Position numbers and translations under genes: made by a program
Notes under the pieces: model-generated
Told to the model about the DNA's origin: nothing
Database searches by the model: none
Seen by the model: the letters and a program-made list of their open reading frames with translations, nothing else
Shown: positions 14,153 to 22,000 of the stretch, piece by piece
How positions within the stretch are numbered: position 1 is the first letter of the stretch
How the letters are laid out: every line of letters starts with the position of its first letter
Origin: CAYMZZ01 sp046297935
GTDB taxonomy: Bacteria; Bacteroidota; Bacteroidia; Chitinophagales; Chitinophagaceae
Direction of reading: 5' to 3'
NCBI GenBank assembly: GCA_046297935.1
Contig: JBKBHA010000022.1
Location: forward strand, 1 to 23,807
Length of the DNA stretch: 23,807 nucleotides

Positions 14153-14181
14153 TTTTTCAAATTGTAGTAAAGAATTAGCTG

Positions 14182-14616
14182 TTAATGAACAAGCGTGACC
14201 CGCCTGCTGGAGACCGTGCCGCCGTAGGTCTCAGACACTACCACGATCAAAGATGTGTCGTCTAATTTTTCAATAACATATTCAAGTCCATCCACGATCA
14301 GTTTTGATGGGTCGGCAGGCAATGACCATACAACAATATCCAGAATTTGATGCGCACTACCAGGACTGCAGGCCAGATCAGATTCATTGTATTCAAGGCT
14401 CATATCGGTTTTGAATATCCAGGTATTATCCTGATCGCAAGCTGCCCAATAAGGGAAAACGTCGAGCCAGGGTTCAGTACCTTCCTTCTCCTCCGCCTTT
14501 ACGATATGCCATACTCCGGAAGTGAGCAATCGCTTTCTGTCATCAACCTGATCTGCCTCTTTCTGGCAGGAAAGAAGTGAACCAACAAGGACGATAAATA
14601 TCAAGTATTGTTTCAT
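14182..14616 (-). CDS. Lipocalin-like lipoprotein
   Basis: This 144-aa protein carries a lipoprotein signal peptide ('MKQYLIFIVLVGSLLSCQKE', lipobox Cys17). The mature part fits the small lipocalin-like domain common in Bacteroidota: an initial 'LTSGVWHIVKAEE' (the 'l.g.W.l' strand), a middle 'WIFKTDMSLEYNE' and later strands 'YVIEKLDDTSLIVVVS'. The Cys residues in 'WAACDQD' and 'SDLACSPG' may form a disulfide. It is probably a surface or periplasmic binding protein of unknown ligand. It leads a same-strand series with the next lipoprotein, the sigma factor and its partner (gaps of 29, 32 and 5 bp). Confidence 0.72.
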   Translation of the reverse strand: MKQYLIFIVLVGSLLSCQKEADQVDDRKRLLTSGVWHIVKAEEKEGTEPWLDVFPYWAACDQDNTWIFKTDMSLEYNESDLACSPGSAHQILDIVVWSLPADPSKLIVDGLEYVIEKLDDTSLIVVVSETYGGTVSSRRVTLVH

Positions 14617-14734
14617 AAAAATGTTTTAAGATGAATTGCTGTTTGACTCTAATACCCCACAGTACACAAAAGGGTTGGGTCAAATGGCGGTTCTACAAAC
14701 ATTTTTTTGTTTCCTTCCTGATCCGGCAAGATCC

Positions 14735-17173
14735 TCAATTCGCCCGTTGCTTTATATCCTCTACGCCACTATTGCGGAGTCTTGCTCTGGCAATGCTATT
14801 ACTTCCAAATCGGTGTGTAAATGACAGGCTAACCACGCGACTATCCCATGTTCGATCGGTAAAAAAATCCATGTTTTGATACTTGACAATTACTGCAATA
14901 CGGTTGGTATAGAAGATGTCGGTCATGTTCAGCCTGAATGTTGAGTTCTTATTTTTTGATAGCTTTTGGATGCCCGTGGAAATTTGAGACAGGTTCCTTA
15001 TAATAAACAAGCCCCAGGCATTTTTGGCCTGATAATAGCCGTTCAATTCAGCGCTCCAGCCCTTCTTTCCAATTGTGATACTGTTATGAAGCCGGATATC
15101 CCAGGAAGTGTAGTCATTCATCAGATTGCCACCCTGAAGCGGGCTTTCATATTTATTCCAATAGATATTGCCTGTGAGGTTACTTTTTAACCATTTTCCC
15201 AGACTCAAAGGCGCAAACATGCGCAGATTCCAAATTTGAAAACGTTGAAGATTGGCGGGCGTCTGATAGGAAATCTTGGTAACATCATCCTGTACAAACA
15301 CATCGGTAATTACATCGCGCGTGCTCGAATAACTTAAAGTCGTCATGATTCCACCCTTATAATTGTGCGTGAACTCGTACACATTGGTAAAAACTGGCTT
15401 CAATGAGGGATCGCCTTCCACATAAGTGTAGGGATCAACGAAAATTTTAAATGGATTTAGTTGGCGGTAGCTGGGTCGATCTATACGCCTGGCATAGGAG
15501 AACGAAAGTTGATGTATGGGAGAAATTTTCTGGTTGAACGAGATACTGGGGAAAAGATTGACATAATTTCTGCTAAAACTTTCCCCTGTACTAAGCTGCC
15601 TTCCGCGGGTAACGGTTTGTTCCATTCTTAACCCAATTTGAAAATCAATTTTTTTCAACTCCCTTGAAAAGCTGGTATAAGCGGCATTTACATTCTCATC
15701 ATAAATAAAATGGTTCGAACGGCTATTGTCGAGAATAGGTACGTCGTCGACAATATCAAAAAACTTCACATCATTATCAGACCTGACCAGACTAAATTTT
15801 GCACCTGCCTCCAATTTCCCATTTCCTATATTCGACTTCACGAAATCAGCCTTAGCAGAACGCACCGTTATGGTGCCGCGCTGATCTGTTTCCAACTCGC
15901 TACTTCGAAGAACCGAATTGTTTTTATCGAAATCGGAACTCATGACGTCCTGAAAAGTTTTTGCACTGAACTCGCCATAGTCTATATCGGCACTGAGTTC
16001 AGTTCCGGTCGAATCAAAAACATGCTTAAGGTTTATGTTGGCAAAACCGTTGAATCGACGTTCTTTCATGCCAATACTTGTTCGGGTATTATAGTCAAGT
16101 TCACCCGAAGGCTGCGTAATAATGGAATTAGTACTGCCGTCGCGTGAATTGTTATTTTGATTTAAATTAAAAAGTAGGCCAATGATCGTTTTTTTACCAA
16201 CATAGTAGTCTACACCAAATCTGGCATTCTGGCTGGCAATGGGTTGGCGTATGTAGGAAGTTTGATCGAAAATGGAAAGCAGACTCCGGTCAGTGTCAAA
16301 AAACTTACGATTGATGTAAAAGCGCGTAAAATTAAGCGGCCTGATGTATGACAGGCTGCCAAACAGGTTCCACGACTTTCTACGATAATTGATGGTAGTA
16401 CTCGCAGACGGTTTATGATATCTTCCCTGACCATAGCTGGCGGTCAAAGAGCCGTTAAGTCCCTGGCGTTGGTCCTTCTTGAATTTGATATTTATGATAC
16501 CGGCATTACCTGCCGCATCGTACCGCGCAGAGGGCTGCGTGATAATTTCAATGGCTGCTATATTGGACGATGGGATGCCTTTTAAATAGGTTATAAGATC
16601 AGATCCAGACAAAGGTGTAGGCTTACCATCAATCATTACTACTACTCCCTGCTTACCCTGCAGATTGATGCTGGACTCCTGATTCACCACAACACCTGGC
16701 GCCCTTTCCAGTACGTCCAGCACCGAACTGCCTGCGCTAACAATGCTGTTTTCAACATTTACGATAATTCTGTCGAGCTTCTTCTCCACAAATGGTTTTT
16801 TGGATTCAACCCGAACTTCGTCCATGGTTGCAATGTTTAACGACATTACAAATGGCTCTATCGCAATCAATTCTGATTCTTCCGACACTGAGAATGGTTT
16901 ACTCAACAGCGTAGTGAAGCCAACCTGAGTCACGCGAATCAGATATTGTCCGGGCTTAACGTCTTGAAAGCTAAATACGCCACTTTTTTCAGGAAAAACC
17001 GTTCTTACCATCGTAGAATCTGCCGCACTTAACAAGGTTACTGTTGCATTTTCCACTGCATGTTTATCGATCGTTAAAACCTTACCTGTAACGTTAGCAG
17101 TTGCGTGTTTTTGTGCTGTACCGGTAGCGACAATTAAAAGAAGTACCAAGAGTAAGGCAAGCTTTCCGTGCAT
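14735..17173 (-). CDS. TonB-dependent-like outer-membrane barrel (OMP_b-brl_3 family)
   Basis: This 812-aa outer-membrane protein has a signal peptide ('MHGKLALLLVLLLIVATGTA'), a carboxypeptidase-regulatory-like domain ('VTGKVLTIDKHAVENATVTL', about 27-110), a plug ('SVLDVLERAPGVVVNQESSI', 'GVVVMIDGKPTPLSG', 'IEIITQPSARYDAAG', about 125-235) and a large barrel to the end. The barrel matches the OMP_b-brl_3 group ('RIDRPSYRQLNPF', 'YVEGDPSLKP', 'VVSLSFTHRFG'), and the C-terminal tail after the last strand ('ARLRNSGVEDIKQRAN') is also typical of that group. It should import or export a ligand with TonB energy, though no TonB box is obvious. It is transcribed from its own promoter with regulon site C and lies next to the kinase/regulator pair. 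Substrate unknown; peptides would suit the regulon. Confidence 0.93.
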   Translation of the reverse strand: MHGKLALLLVLLLIVATGTAQKHATANVTGKVLTIDKHAVENATVTLLSAADSTMVRTVFPEKSGVFSFQDVKPGQYLIRVTQVGFTTLLSKPFSVSEESELIAIEPFVMSLNIATMDEVRVESKKPFVEKKLDRIIVNVENSIVSAGSSVLDVLERAPGVVVNQESSINLQGKQGVVVMIDGKPTPLSGSDLITYLKGIPSSNIAAIEIITQPSARYDAAGNAGIINIKFKKDQRQGLNGSLTASYGQGRYHKPSASTTINYRRKSWNLFGSLSYIRPLNFTRFYINRKFFDTDRSLLSIFDQTSYIRQPIASQNARFGVDYYVGKKTIIGLLFNLNQNNNSRDGSTNSIITQPSGELDYNTRTSIGMKERRFNGFANINLKHVFDSTGTELSADIDYGEFSAKTFQDVMSSDFDKNNSVLRSSELETDQRGTITVRSAKADFVKSNIGNGKLEAGAKFSLVRSDNDVKFFDIVDDVPILDNSRSNHFIYDENVNAAYTSFSRELKKIDFQIGLRMEQTVTRGRQLSTGESFSRNYVNLFPSISFNQKISPIHQLSFSYARRIDRPSYRQLNPFKIFVDPYTYVEGDPSLKPVFTNVYEFTHNYKGGIMTTLSYSSTRDVITDVFVQDDVTKISYQTPANLQRFQIWNLRMFAPLSLGKWLKSNLTGNIYWNKYESPLQGGNLMNDYTSWDIRLHNSITIGKKGWSAELNGYYQAKNAWGLFIIRNLSQISTGIQKLSKNKNSTFRLNMTDIFYTNRIAVIVKYQNMDFFTDRTWDSRVVSLSFTHRFGSNSIARARLRNSGVEDIKQRAN

Positions 17174-17184
17174 TTTCTTTTAAA

Positions 17185-17232
17185 CAAATCTATCAGCGGC
17201 ATATTCATTTGCAGTACCCCCATTTGGGGGAT
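17185..17232 (-). promoter_or_regulatory. Regulon site C plus promoter of the barrel gene
   Basis: The palindrome TACCCCC-ATTT-GGGGGAT (17215-17232) has perfect arms. On the minus strand TAGATTTG (17192-17185) is a perfect TAnnTTTG element and starts 25 bp from the outer C at 17217. No TTG occurs at the usual -33 spacing, consistent with activator dependence. ATGAGTGG (17237-17244) follows at the same distance as at site B. The leader to the ATG is about 12 nt. Confidence 0.75.
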
Positions 17233-17329
17233 ATCCATGAGTGGTAAAATGCTGACAAACTTGTTCAGTCTAAAAAAAATTCTCTGTCATAAAAATACCT
17301 CCCCGACAGTAGCCAACATTACATGGGCG

Positions 17330-17977
17330 CTAGATATACCGGCTTTTTTTTGCCACCCGTATCGCCTCATCTTTAGAATTGACATTTAACTTCAGGTAGA
17401 TGTTTTTAATATGCGTTTTTACAGTTTCGAGGTCTATAAACAACTGAGTTGCAATTTTGCTGCGACTTTTGCCTTCGGAAACACCTTCCAGCACTTCGGT
17501 TTCCCGTTTTGTAAGTGGAGACTCAGGATTTCTGGCAAAACTCTGCATTACCATCTTTGCAATACCTGCACTCATTACTCCTCCGCCCGAAAAAACCTCT
17601 TTTATAGATTCAATTATTTTCTCTGAGGGGGTGTTTTTGGTAAGGTACCCTGATGCCCCGTTTTTGAGTGCAGAAAAAATTACTTCGTCGGATTCGTACA
17701 CTGTTAATATTAACACATGTGCCTGCGGCGCTAACTTTCGGAGAGTTGGGATTGCGTCAACGCCCCATATGCCAGGCAATTTTACGTCGAGCAGGATGAT
17801 ATCGGGAGCATTGTCCGGCAAACCGGGTAATGCCTTCTCCACACTTGCATACACGCCCGAAACGAAAAAACCCGCCTCCTCCTCCATCAGGATTTTATAG
17901 GTATTTCGGATGAGTTCGTCATCCTCGATAATAACGATATTGACTAATTCCTGTTTTCGTTTCATTTGGCCCAACAT
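17330..17977 (-). CDS. LuxR/NarL-type response regulator
   Basis: This 215-aa response regulator has an intact receiver: acidic pair in 'IVIIEDDE' (Asp19, Asp20), phospho-acceptor Asp64 in 'DIILLDVKLPG', Thr92 in 'LILTVYES' and Lys114 in 'GYLTKNT'. The C-terminal GerE-type helix-turn-helix (about 155-213, 'LTKRETEVLEGVSEGKSRSK', 'TVKTHIKNIYLKLNV') is complete. It follows the sensor kinase gene by 32 bp on the same strand, so the two form a cognate pair. Proteins of this type dimerise on palindromes near -42, which is where the four regulon sites lie; it is the best candidate to bind them. A start at 17965 ('MKRKQ') is a possible alternative. Confidence 0.93.
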   Translation of the reverse strand: MLGQMKRKQELVNIVIIEDDELIRNTYKILMEEEAGFFVSGVYASVEKALPGLPDNAPDIILLDVKLPGIWGVDAIPTLRKLAPQAHVLILTVYESDEVIFSALKNGASGYLTKNTPSEKIIESIKEVFSGGGVMSAGIAKMVMQSFARNPESPLTKRETEVLEGVSEGKSRSKIATQLFIDLETVKTHIKNIYLKLNVNSKDEAIRVAKKSRYI

Positions 17978-18009
17978 TTTGAGTCAAGCAGTAAAGTTGC
18001 CGATTTCTG

Positions 18010-20967
18010 CTACGCCGTTCGTCCCGCGTTTGGCGGGATTTTAAACTTTATTGTGAGTATTGTACCTTTTTCAATTGCAGATTCGGCATTGAATTCAGCG
18101 TTTATACGACTGGCACGCTGTTGTATATTTGCCATTCCATTTCCCTTTTTGATTTGGCTGGTATCGTAACCCCTTCCATTATCAGTAAAAACGAACTGAA
18201 CAGCTCTTTCCTGCACCATTTGGCAGGCAACTGCGGCTTCTGTACAAAAGGAATGTCGAAGTATATTGTGTAAAGCTTCTTTGGCAATCATCGAAAGATT
18301 ACGGCTGTGTTCAATTGGCAACTCAATGCCATTGAAAGAGTTTTCGTCTATCATGCAATGGAAGTTAATACTCGTGCTATTAAAAAGTTCATTCCCGAAC
18401 TCTCTTATATGCTTTACCAGATCTAGCAGCCGGTTACTTCCTGGATTAAGCGACCAAATTACTTCTTTGGTGCCACTGTAAAGGCCCGATACGTTTTCTC
18501 TTATCTGACTGATTATATCCGCACGCTCGGTAATATTTATAGAATCACTCTTTTTCTCCAGTATTTCGGCCAACAATGCTATTCTGGTCAGTTTATTTCC
18601 CAGCTCATCATGAAAATCTTCCGCAGTCTGTTTGCGGATTTTTTCCTGTTCTGTTTGTTTTATCCTGTACATTTCTGCTTCTCGTTTTCGTTTCAGTTGT
18701 GAGAAAAAGACCTGCATTCCTACTCCCAAACTGATTAATGCAAAAGCGATGAGCAGATAAAACCAAATGGTCTTATGAAACGGACTTTGGACATAGAATG
18801 GGAATTCTGCGATATTTTCAGATAAAGTGCTATCTGTAGTGATGGCTTTCACCTTAAATATATATCTGCCTGGTTCAAGGTTCTGATAATTAAAGTAACT
18901 CTGCGTCAGAGGTGCTGAAAAATCGTCATCATATCCTTCCAGCTTCGTGAGATATCTGACTTGTTCAGGATTGCTCAACAGAACAGCCTTTACTGAAAAA
19001 CTAATGTTGTTGTGTTGGTAATCGAGCGTAGCGCTGACCCGGTGAGCCTGCCAGGGAGGCAAGGTCGTGCTGTCCTGCTTTAACCCCGGCGATTCAACCT
19101 GACTAATGAGTACATATGGTCTGGTTAGGCCAGGTGGAGTGCCTCTATCGGAGTAAACGAAAGCGCCTTTTGTGGTGCCTATCCAAATAGCCCCTTCCGC
19201 GTCCTGTGCAATTGCGTTGAGGTTTGTTTCTGCACTCTCATAACCGTGGGCACGGGAAAAGCGGCGTACTTTGAACGACCTTGTTTTTTCATCGAATGAC
19301 ACTAGTTGGGCACCCGTGCCGGTACCAACCCAGATGTTTCCGGCTTTATCTTCAAAAATACTGAACACCTGATTATCCAAAAGGCCGTCCGATTTATTAC
19401 AACTATAAACCTGATCGGTTCCCAGTTCCCAGTATAATAGCCCATTGTCGGTAGTACCCAATATCGCGAAGTTTTTAAATCGCTTCAGACAAAGAATGTC
19501 GGCATTGGCCAGTTGCGGCTGACCAACTTTTTGGGGACGCCTGCCCTTTTGGTAATGATACAGACCTCCCGCAGTGGCAATCAGCCGTTCATCGTTACCA
19601 ATTGATATCACCCCTCCGGTTATTTCATCTATTCCAGGGATTTTACAGATCGAGTCATTTTTTATTTCGCACAGCCCCATGTCTGTTGACAACCATACCC
19701 CCTCTGGCATTTCTGTAATCGTGTTCACAAAAAAACTGAGTGGTCGGGAATTTCGGATCACACGTAAACCATTCTTATCGTACCTGATCAGCTTATTATC
19801 CATGGTACAGAAGTAGATTGCATTTGCTGTTTTGCCAATACAATTCACCCCGTAGCGGCTGAAGCTTGAGTAATCGACCCTGACGTGTTTTTTCGATGTT
19901 GTATTATACTTGATCAAACCCGCTTCACGGGTAGCAATAAACATGTCTGCACCAACACTACATAACCCCATAACTACATTGCCTGGCAAGCCGGTGCCCT
20001 TATCGTGTTTAAGGAATAAAGGGCTGGAAAAGCTGTAAAGACCGTCGCCGTCGCTACCAATCCACAAATTCCCCTGCTTGTCATTATACATTTCCGAAAT
20101 GAAATTATCGGTAAATCCAGTTGCAGCATTGCATCGAAACAACTCCTTAAAATCTCGGTTATATACTACGGCACCGTTAACCGTACCAATCCAAAAGTTT
20201 GAATCACGGTCCATGGTAACGCCACTTATAGCCGGCGTATTTAGCACGCCCCTTTTCAATAACGATTGATCCGAATACTTGAGGATTTTTTTATGGTTGG
20301 TGACATAATACTCGAATCCACCCAGTTCGTCGAAGTATACAATTATTTCATTTTCGGTCAGAAAAGGTTTTGGCATCTTCTTCTTCTTCCAACCATCCAA
20401 TTCAAACGTATAAATGCCCTGCTGATCAAACGAAACAGCCAGATTGCCGCCGGGATCTTGTTGAATACAGGTAGCCACTGCCCCTGGATATGGCTTGGGT
20501 GCGATCACAAACTGACTGTCCTTTAGATAATACAGACCCTGGCCATATTGAAATGCCCAAATGCGTCCTGCCTGGTCGCTAATCAACTTTGAAAAGTTAA
20601 ATGCCACGCTCTTATCGACAACTGGATAATTAATAAATCGCTTTCCGTCGTAGCAGGATATACCCCTGAAGGTGGCAATCCAAACGTTGCCGCTTCGGTC
20701 AGTGCAGAGTGCCGTTACTGAGTTGGAAGCCAGGCCGTCTGCTTTATTATAATGCCTGAAATTTATTCCATCGAATCTGTCGAGGCCTGCAAAAGTGCCA
20801 ACCCAAAGATGGCTTTGGCTATCCTGAGTAATTGCCTGTACCTGAGATTGAATTAGCCCTTTGTCGACCCCATAGTTTTGAAAGGAAAGCTTTTGACCAG
20901 TGGCTGACAGACAAAAAATACAGCCAACCATCAACAAAGTAATGCCTGCAATGCGTTTACATCTCAT
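18010..20967 (-). CDS. Sensor histidine kinase with Reg_prop propeller and Y_Y_Y domain
   Basis: This 985-aa membrane kinase has a signal sequence ('ITLLMVGCIFCLSATG'), then about 600 residues of two-component-regulator propeller repeats ('HLWVGTFAGLDRFDG', 'NVWIATFRGISCYDG', 'NLWIGSDGDGLYSF', 'NIWVGTGTGAQLVSF', 'AIWIGTTKGAFVYSD'), a Y_Y_Y domain (about 640-725), a membrane helix (about 733-755) and a HisKA_3-type kinase. The H-box is 'AEDFHDELGNKLTRI' (His786); the ATPase N-box is 'KEALHNILRHS' (Asn901) and the G1 box 'DNGRG' (929-933). It should sense a periplasmic signal with the propeller and phosphorylate the downstream regulator. Unlike hybrid HTCS proteins, it has no fused receiver or AraC domain. 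A dyad AAGGG-T-CCCTT lies just upstream of the start. Confidence 0.94.
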   Translation of the reverse strand: MRCKRIAGITLLMVGCIFCLSATGQKLSFQNYGVDKGLIQSQVQAITQDSQSHLWVGTFAGLDRFDGINFRHYNKADGLASNSVTALCTDRSGNVWIATFRGISCYDGKRFINYPVVDKSVAFNFSKLISDQAGRIWAFQYGQGLYYLKDSQFVIAPKPYPGAVATCIQQDPGGNLAVSFDQQGIYTFELDGWKKKKMPKPFLTENEIIVYFDELGGFEYYVTNHKKILKYSDQSLLKRGVLNTPAISGVTMDRDSNFWIGTVNGAVVYNRDFKELFRCNAATGFTDNFISEMYNDKQGNLWIGSDGDGLYSFSSPLFLKHDKGTGLPGNVVMGLCSVGADMFIATREAGLIKYNTTSKKHVRVDYSSFSRYGVNCIGKTANAIYFCTMDNKLIRYDKNGLRVIRNSRPLSFFVNTITEMPEGVWLSTDMGLCEIKNDSICKIPGIDEITGGVISIGNDERLIATAGGLYHYQKGRRPQKVGQPQLANADILCLKRFKNFAILGTTDNGLLYWELGTDQVYSCNKSDGLLDNQVFSIFEDKAGNIWVGTGTGAQLVSFDEKTRSFKVRRFSRAHGYESAETNLNAIAQDAEGAIWIGTTKGAFVYSDRGTPPGLTRPYVLISQVESPGLKQDSTTLPPWQAHRVSATLDYQHNNISFSVKAVLLSNPEQVRYLTKLEGYDDDFSAPLTQSYFNYQNLEPGRYIFKVKAITTDSTLSENIAEFPFYVQSPFHKTIWFYLLIAFALISLGVGMQVFFSQLKRKREAEMYRIKQTEQEKIRKQTAEDFHDELGNKLTRIALLAEILEKKSDSINITERADIISQIRENVSGLYSGTKEVIWSLNPGSNRLLDLVKHIREFGNELFNSTSINFHCMIDENSFNGIELPIEHSRNLSMIAKEALHNILRHSFCTEAAVACQMVQERAVQFVFTDNGRGYDTSQIKKGNGMANIQQRASRINAEFNAESAIEKGTILTIKFKIPPNAGRTA

Positions 20968-21088
20968 AAAGGGTCCCTTAACAACCTATGTAAGGTAGCC
21001 GAAATTCAGGAGATGATGTTTCCGCTCATAATTTCGTGATAACTTCAGTTTTGTCTTTTTTTCAGGAAATTTATTACCATCCCTAAAC

Positions 21089-21523
21089 TTAAGCTTTGGG
21101 CCAGCACCACGCATATCGTATAATTAGGCTGAGCAACACCATTTCTACAGCAGCAGCAAAATACATATGCATCCAGGCCTCGCCAGAGAGATTGAATAAG
21201 GAGTATGGAATGTAAAGGGCTGCGAGAATGATGTTTGCGAGGCGGTTGGCTTTTGCTGGCAGAACGACCGAAAGAAAGATCATCAGGGCTGGTATACTAA
21301 CAGATAGGAGTGCTGCGAGTATAAACTCCTCCGATATATCGAAAACGAATACCCGACCATTCTGAATACCATCTAGCTTGCCGGGCATGTATAGCGCGAA
21401 ATAATCTACATAAATGTAGAGAAACATAAAGCTGGTCCAGAGAGCAGCAAGCCGGGATCGTAGGCCGGCCTTCAACTCCTGAAGATCGGCTTTGGTCGAT
21501 TGAACGTTTTTCATAGTCGTCAT
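21089..21523 (-). CDS. Small four-helix membrane protein (DUF6326-like)
   Basis: This 144-aa inner-membrane protein has four hydrophobic helices: 'LAALWTSFMFLYIYVDYFAL', 'FILAALLSVSIPALMIFLSV', 'LANIILAALYIPYSLFNL' and 'YFAAAVEMVLLSLIIRYA'. Its pattern, a short polar N-terminus followed by 'LWTSFMFLYIYVDYF', resembles the DUF6326 group; I am moderately sure of that. Function unknown. Its ATG directly follows the stop codon of a barrel-tail remnant (21524-21526), so it may once have been second in an operon with that barrel gene. A start at 21514 is possible. Confidence 0.7.
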   Translation of the reverse strand: MTTMKNVQSTKADLQELKAGLRSRLAALWTSFMFLYIYVDYFALYMPGKLDGIQNGRVFVFDISEEFILAALLSVSIPALMIFLSVVLPAKANRLANIILAALYIPYSLFNLSGEAWMHMYFAAAVEMVLLSLIIRYAWCWPKA

Positions 21524-21583
21524 TTAAAAGTTAAACCCAAAATGAAACCCCGGTTCGCCATATCCAACCCGATAGGTATTGAA
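21524..21583 (-). pseudogene. C-terminal remnant of a paralogue of the 22001-22624 barrel protein
   Basis: The minus-strand frame reads 'FNTYRVGYGEPGFHFGFNF' and a stop. The last 12 residues match the end of the intact protein nearby ('YGQPGLHFGFNF') at 10 of 12 positions, and the DNA is also clearly alike over about 40 bp. Upstream the match ends where the 133-bp repeat module begins (21583), so the rest of the gene appears to have been removed or displaced there. No start codon is available. The stop is immediately followed by the ATG of the membrane protein gene. Confidence 0.6.
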
Positions 21584-21715
21584 ATTGCATATCAATTCCA
21601 GATATTACAATTTGCTGTTCGCGTGTTTTAGAACTATGCAGCAGTTCTGTTCCCACAGATTTACACAGATTTTTACACAGATTTACACAGATGGTCATTT
21701 GAACTCTCCGTTTCA
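21583..21715 (+). repeat. 133-bp repeat module, copy 1
   Basis: This aligns without gaps with 22782-22914 (about 117 of 133 bases by eye). It begins AATTGCATATCAAT, contains the quasi-periodic CACAGATTTACACAGATTTT series, and ends CTCCGTTTCA, where the heptamer/hairpin array begins. No coding frame is shared by the two copies in a way that suggests a protein. The gene-free stretch from 21584 to 22000 consists of this module and the following array. Confidence 0.85.
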
Positions 21716-21974
21716 TCTGCCTCCGCTACGCTTCGGCAGACAAGCCTCTCACCTCTCACCTTTCACGTCTCACGTTTCACGTTTCACGTTTCACGTCTCA
21801 CCTCTCACGTTTCACCTCTCATCTGCCTCCGCTACGCTTCGGCAGACAAGCCTCTCACCTTTCACCTTTCACCTTTCACGTTTCACGTTTCACCTCTCAT
21901 CTGCCTCCGCTACGCTTCGGCAGACAAGCCTCTCACCTTTCACGTTTCACGTTTCACGTCTCACGTCTCACGTC
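21716..21974 (+). repeat. Composite array: three hairpin units and 24 heptamers
   Basis: Three identical 29-bp units (21716-21744, 21822-21850, 21900-21928; beginning TCTGCCTCC and ending GGCAGACAAG, with outer arms TCTGCC/GGCAGA able to pair) alternate with heptamers of form C(C/G)T(C/T)TCA. The heptamer blocks are exactly 77 bp (11 units) and 49 bp (7 units), then 6 more units after the last hairpin. Each block begins with CCTCTCA. Only two positions vary in the heptamer, each between two bases. Confidence 0.9.
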
Positions 21975-22000
21975 AGGAAGCGATTTTCTGCCCGGCCATT

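Noticed and set aside
14653..14690. TACCCCA...GGGTTGGG as a further regulon site upstream of the lipocalin-like gene
   Set aside because: The arms are about 16 bp apart instead of 4, and there is no -7-like element at the 25-bp position.
21716..21974. Possible CRISPR array (identical units separated by spacers)
   Set aside because: The 'spacers' are themselves heptamer repeats of 49 and 77 bp, the units occur in both orientations in the region, and no cas gene is present.
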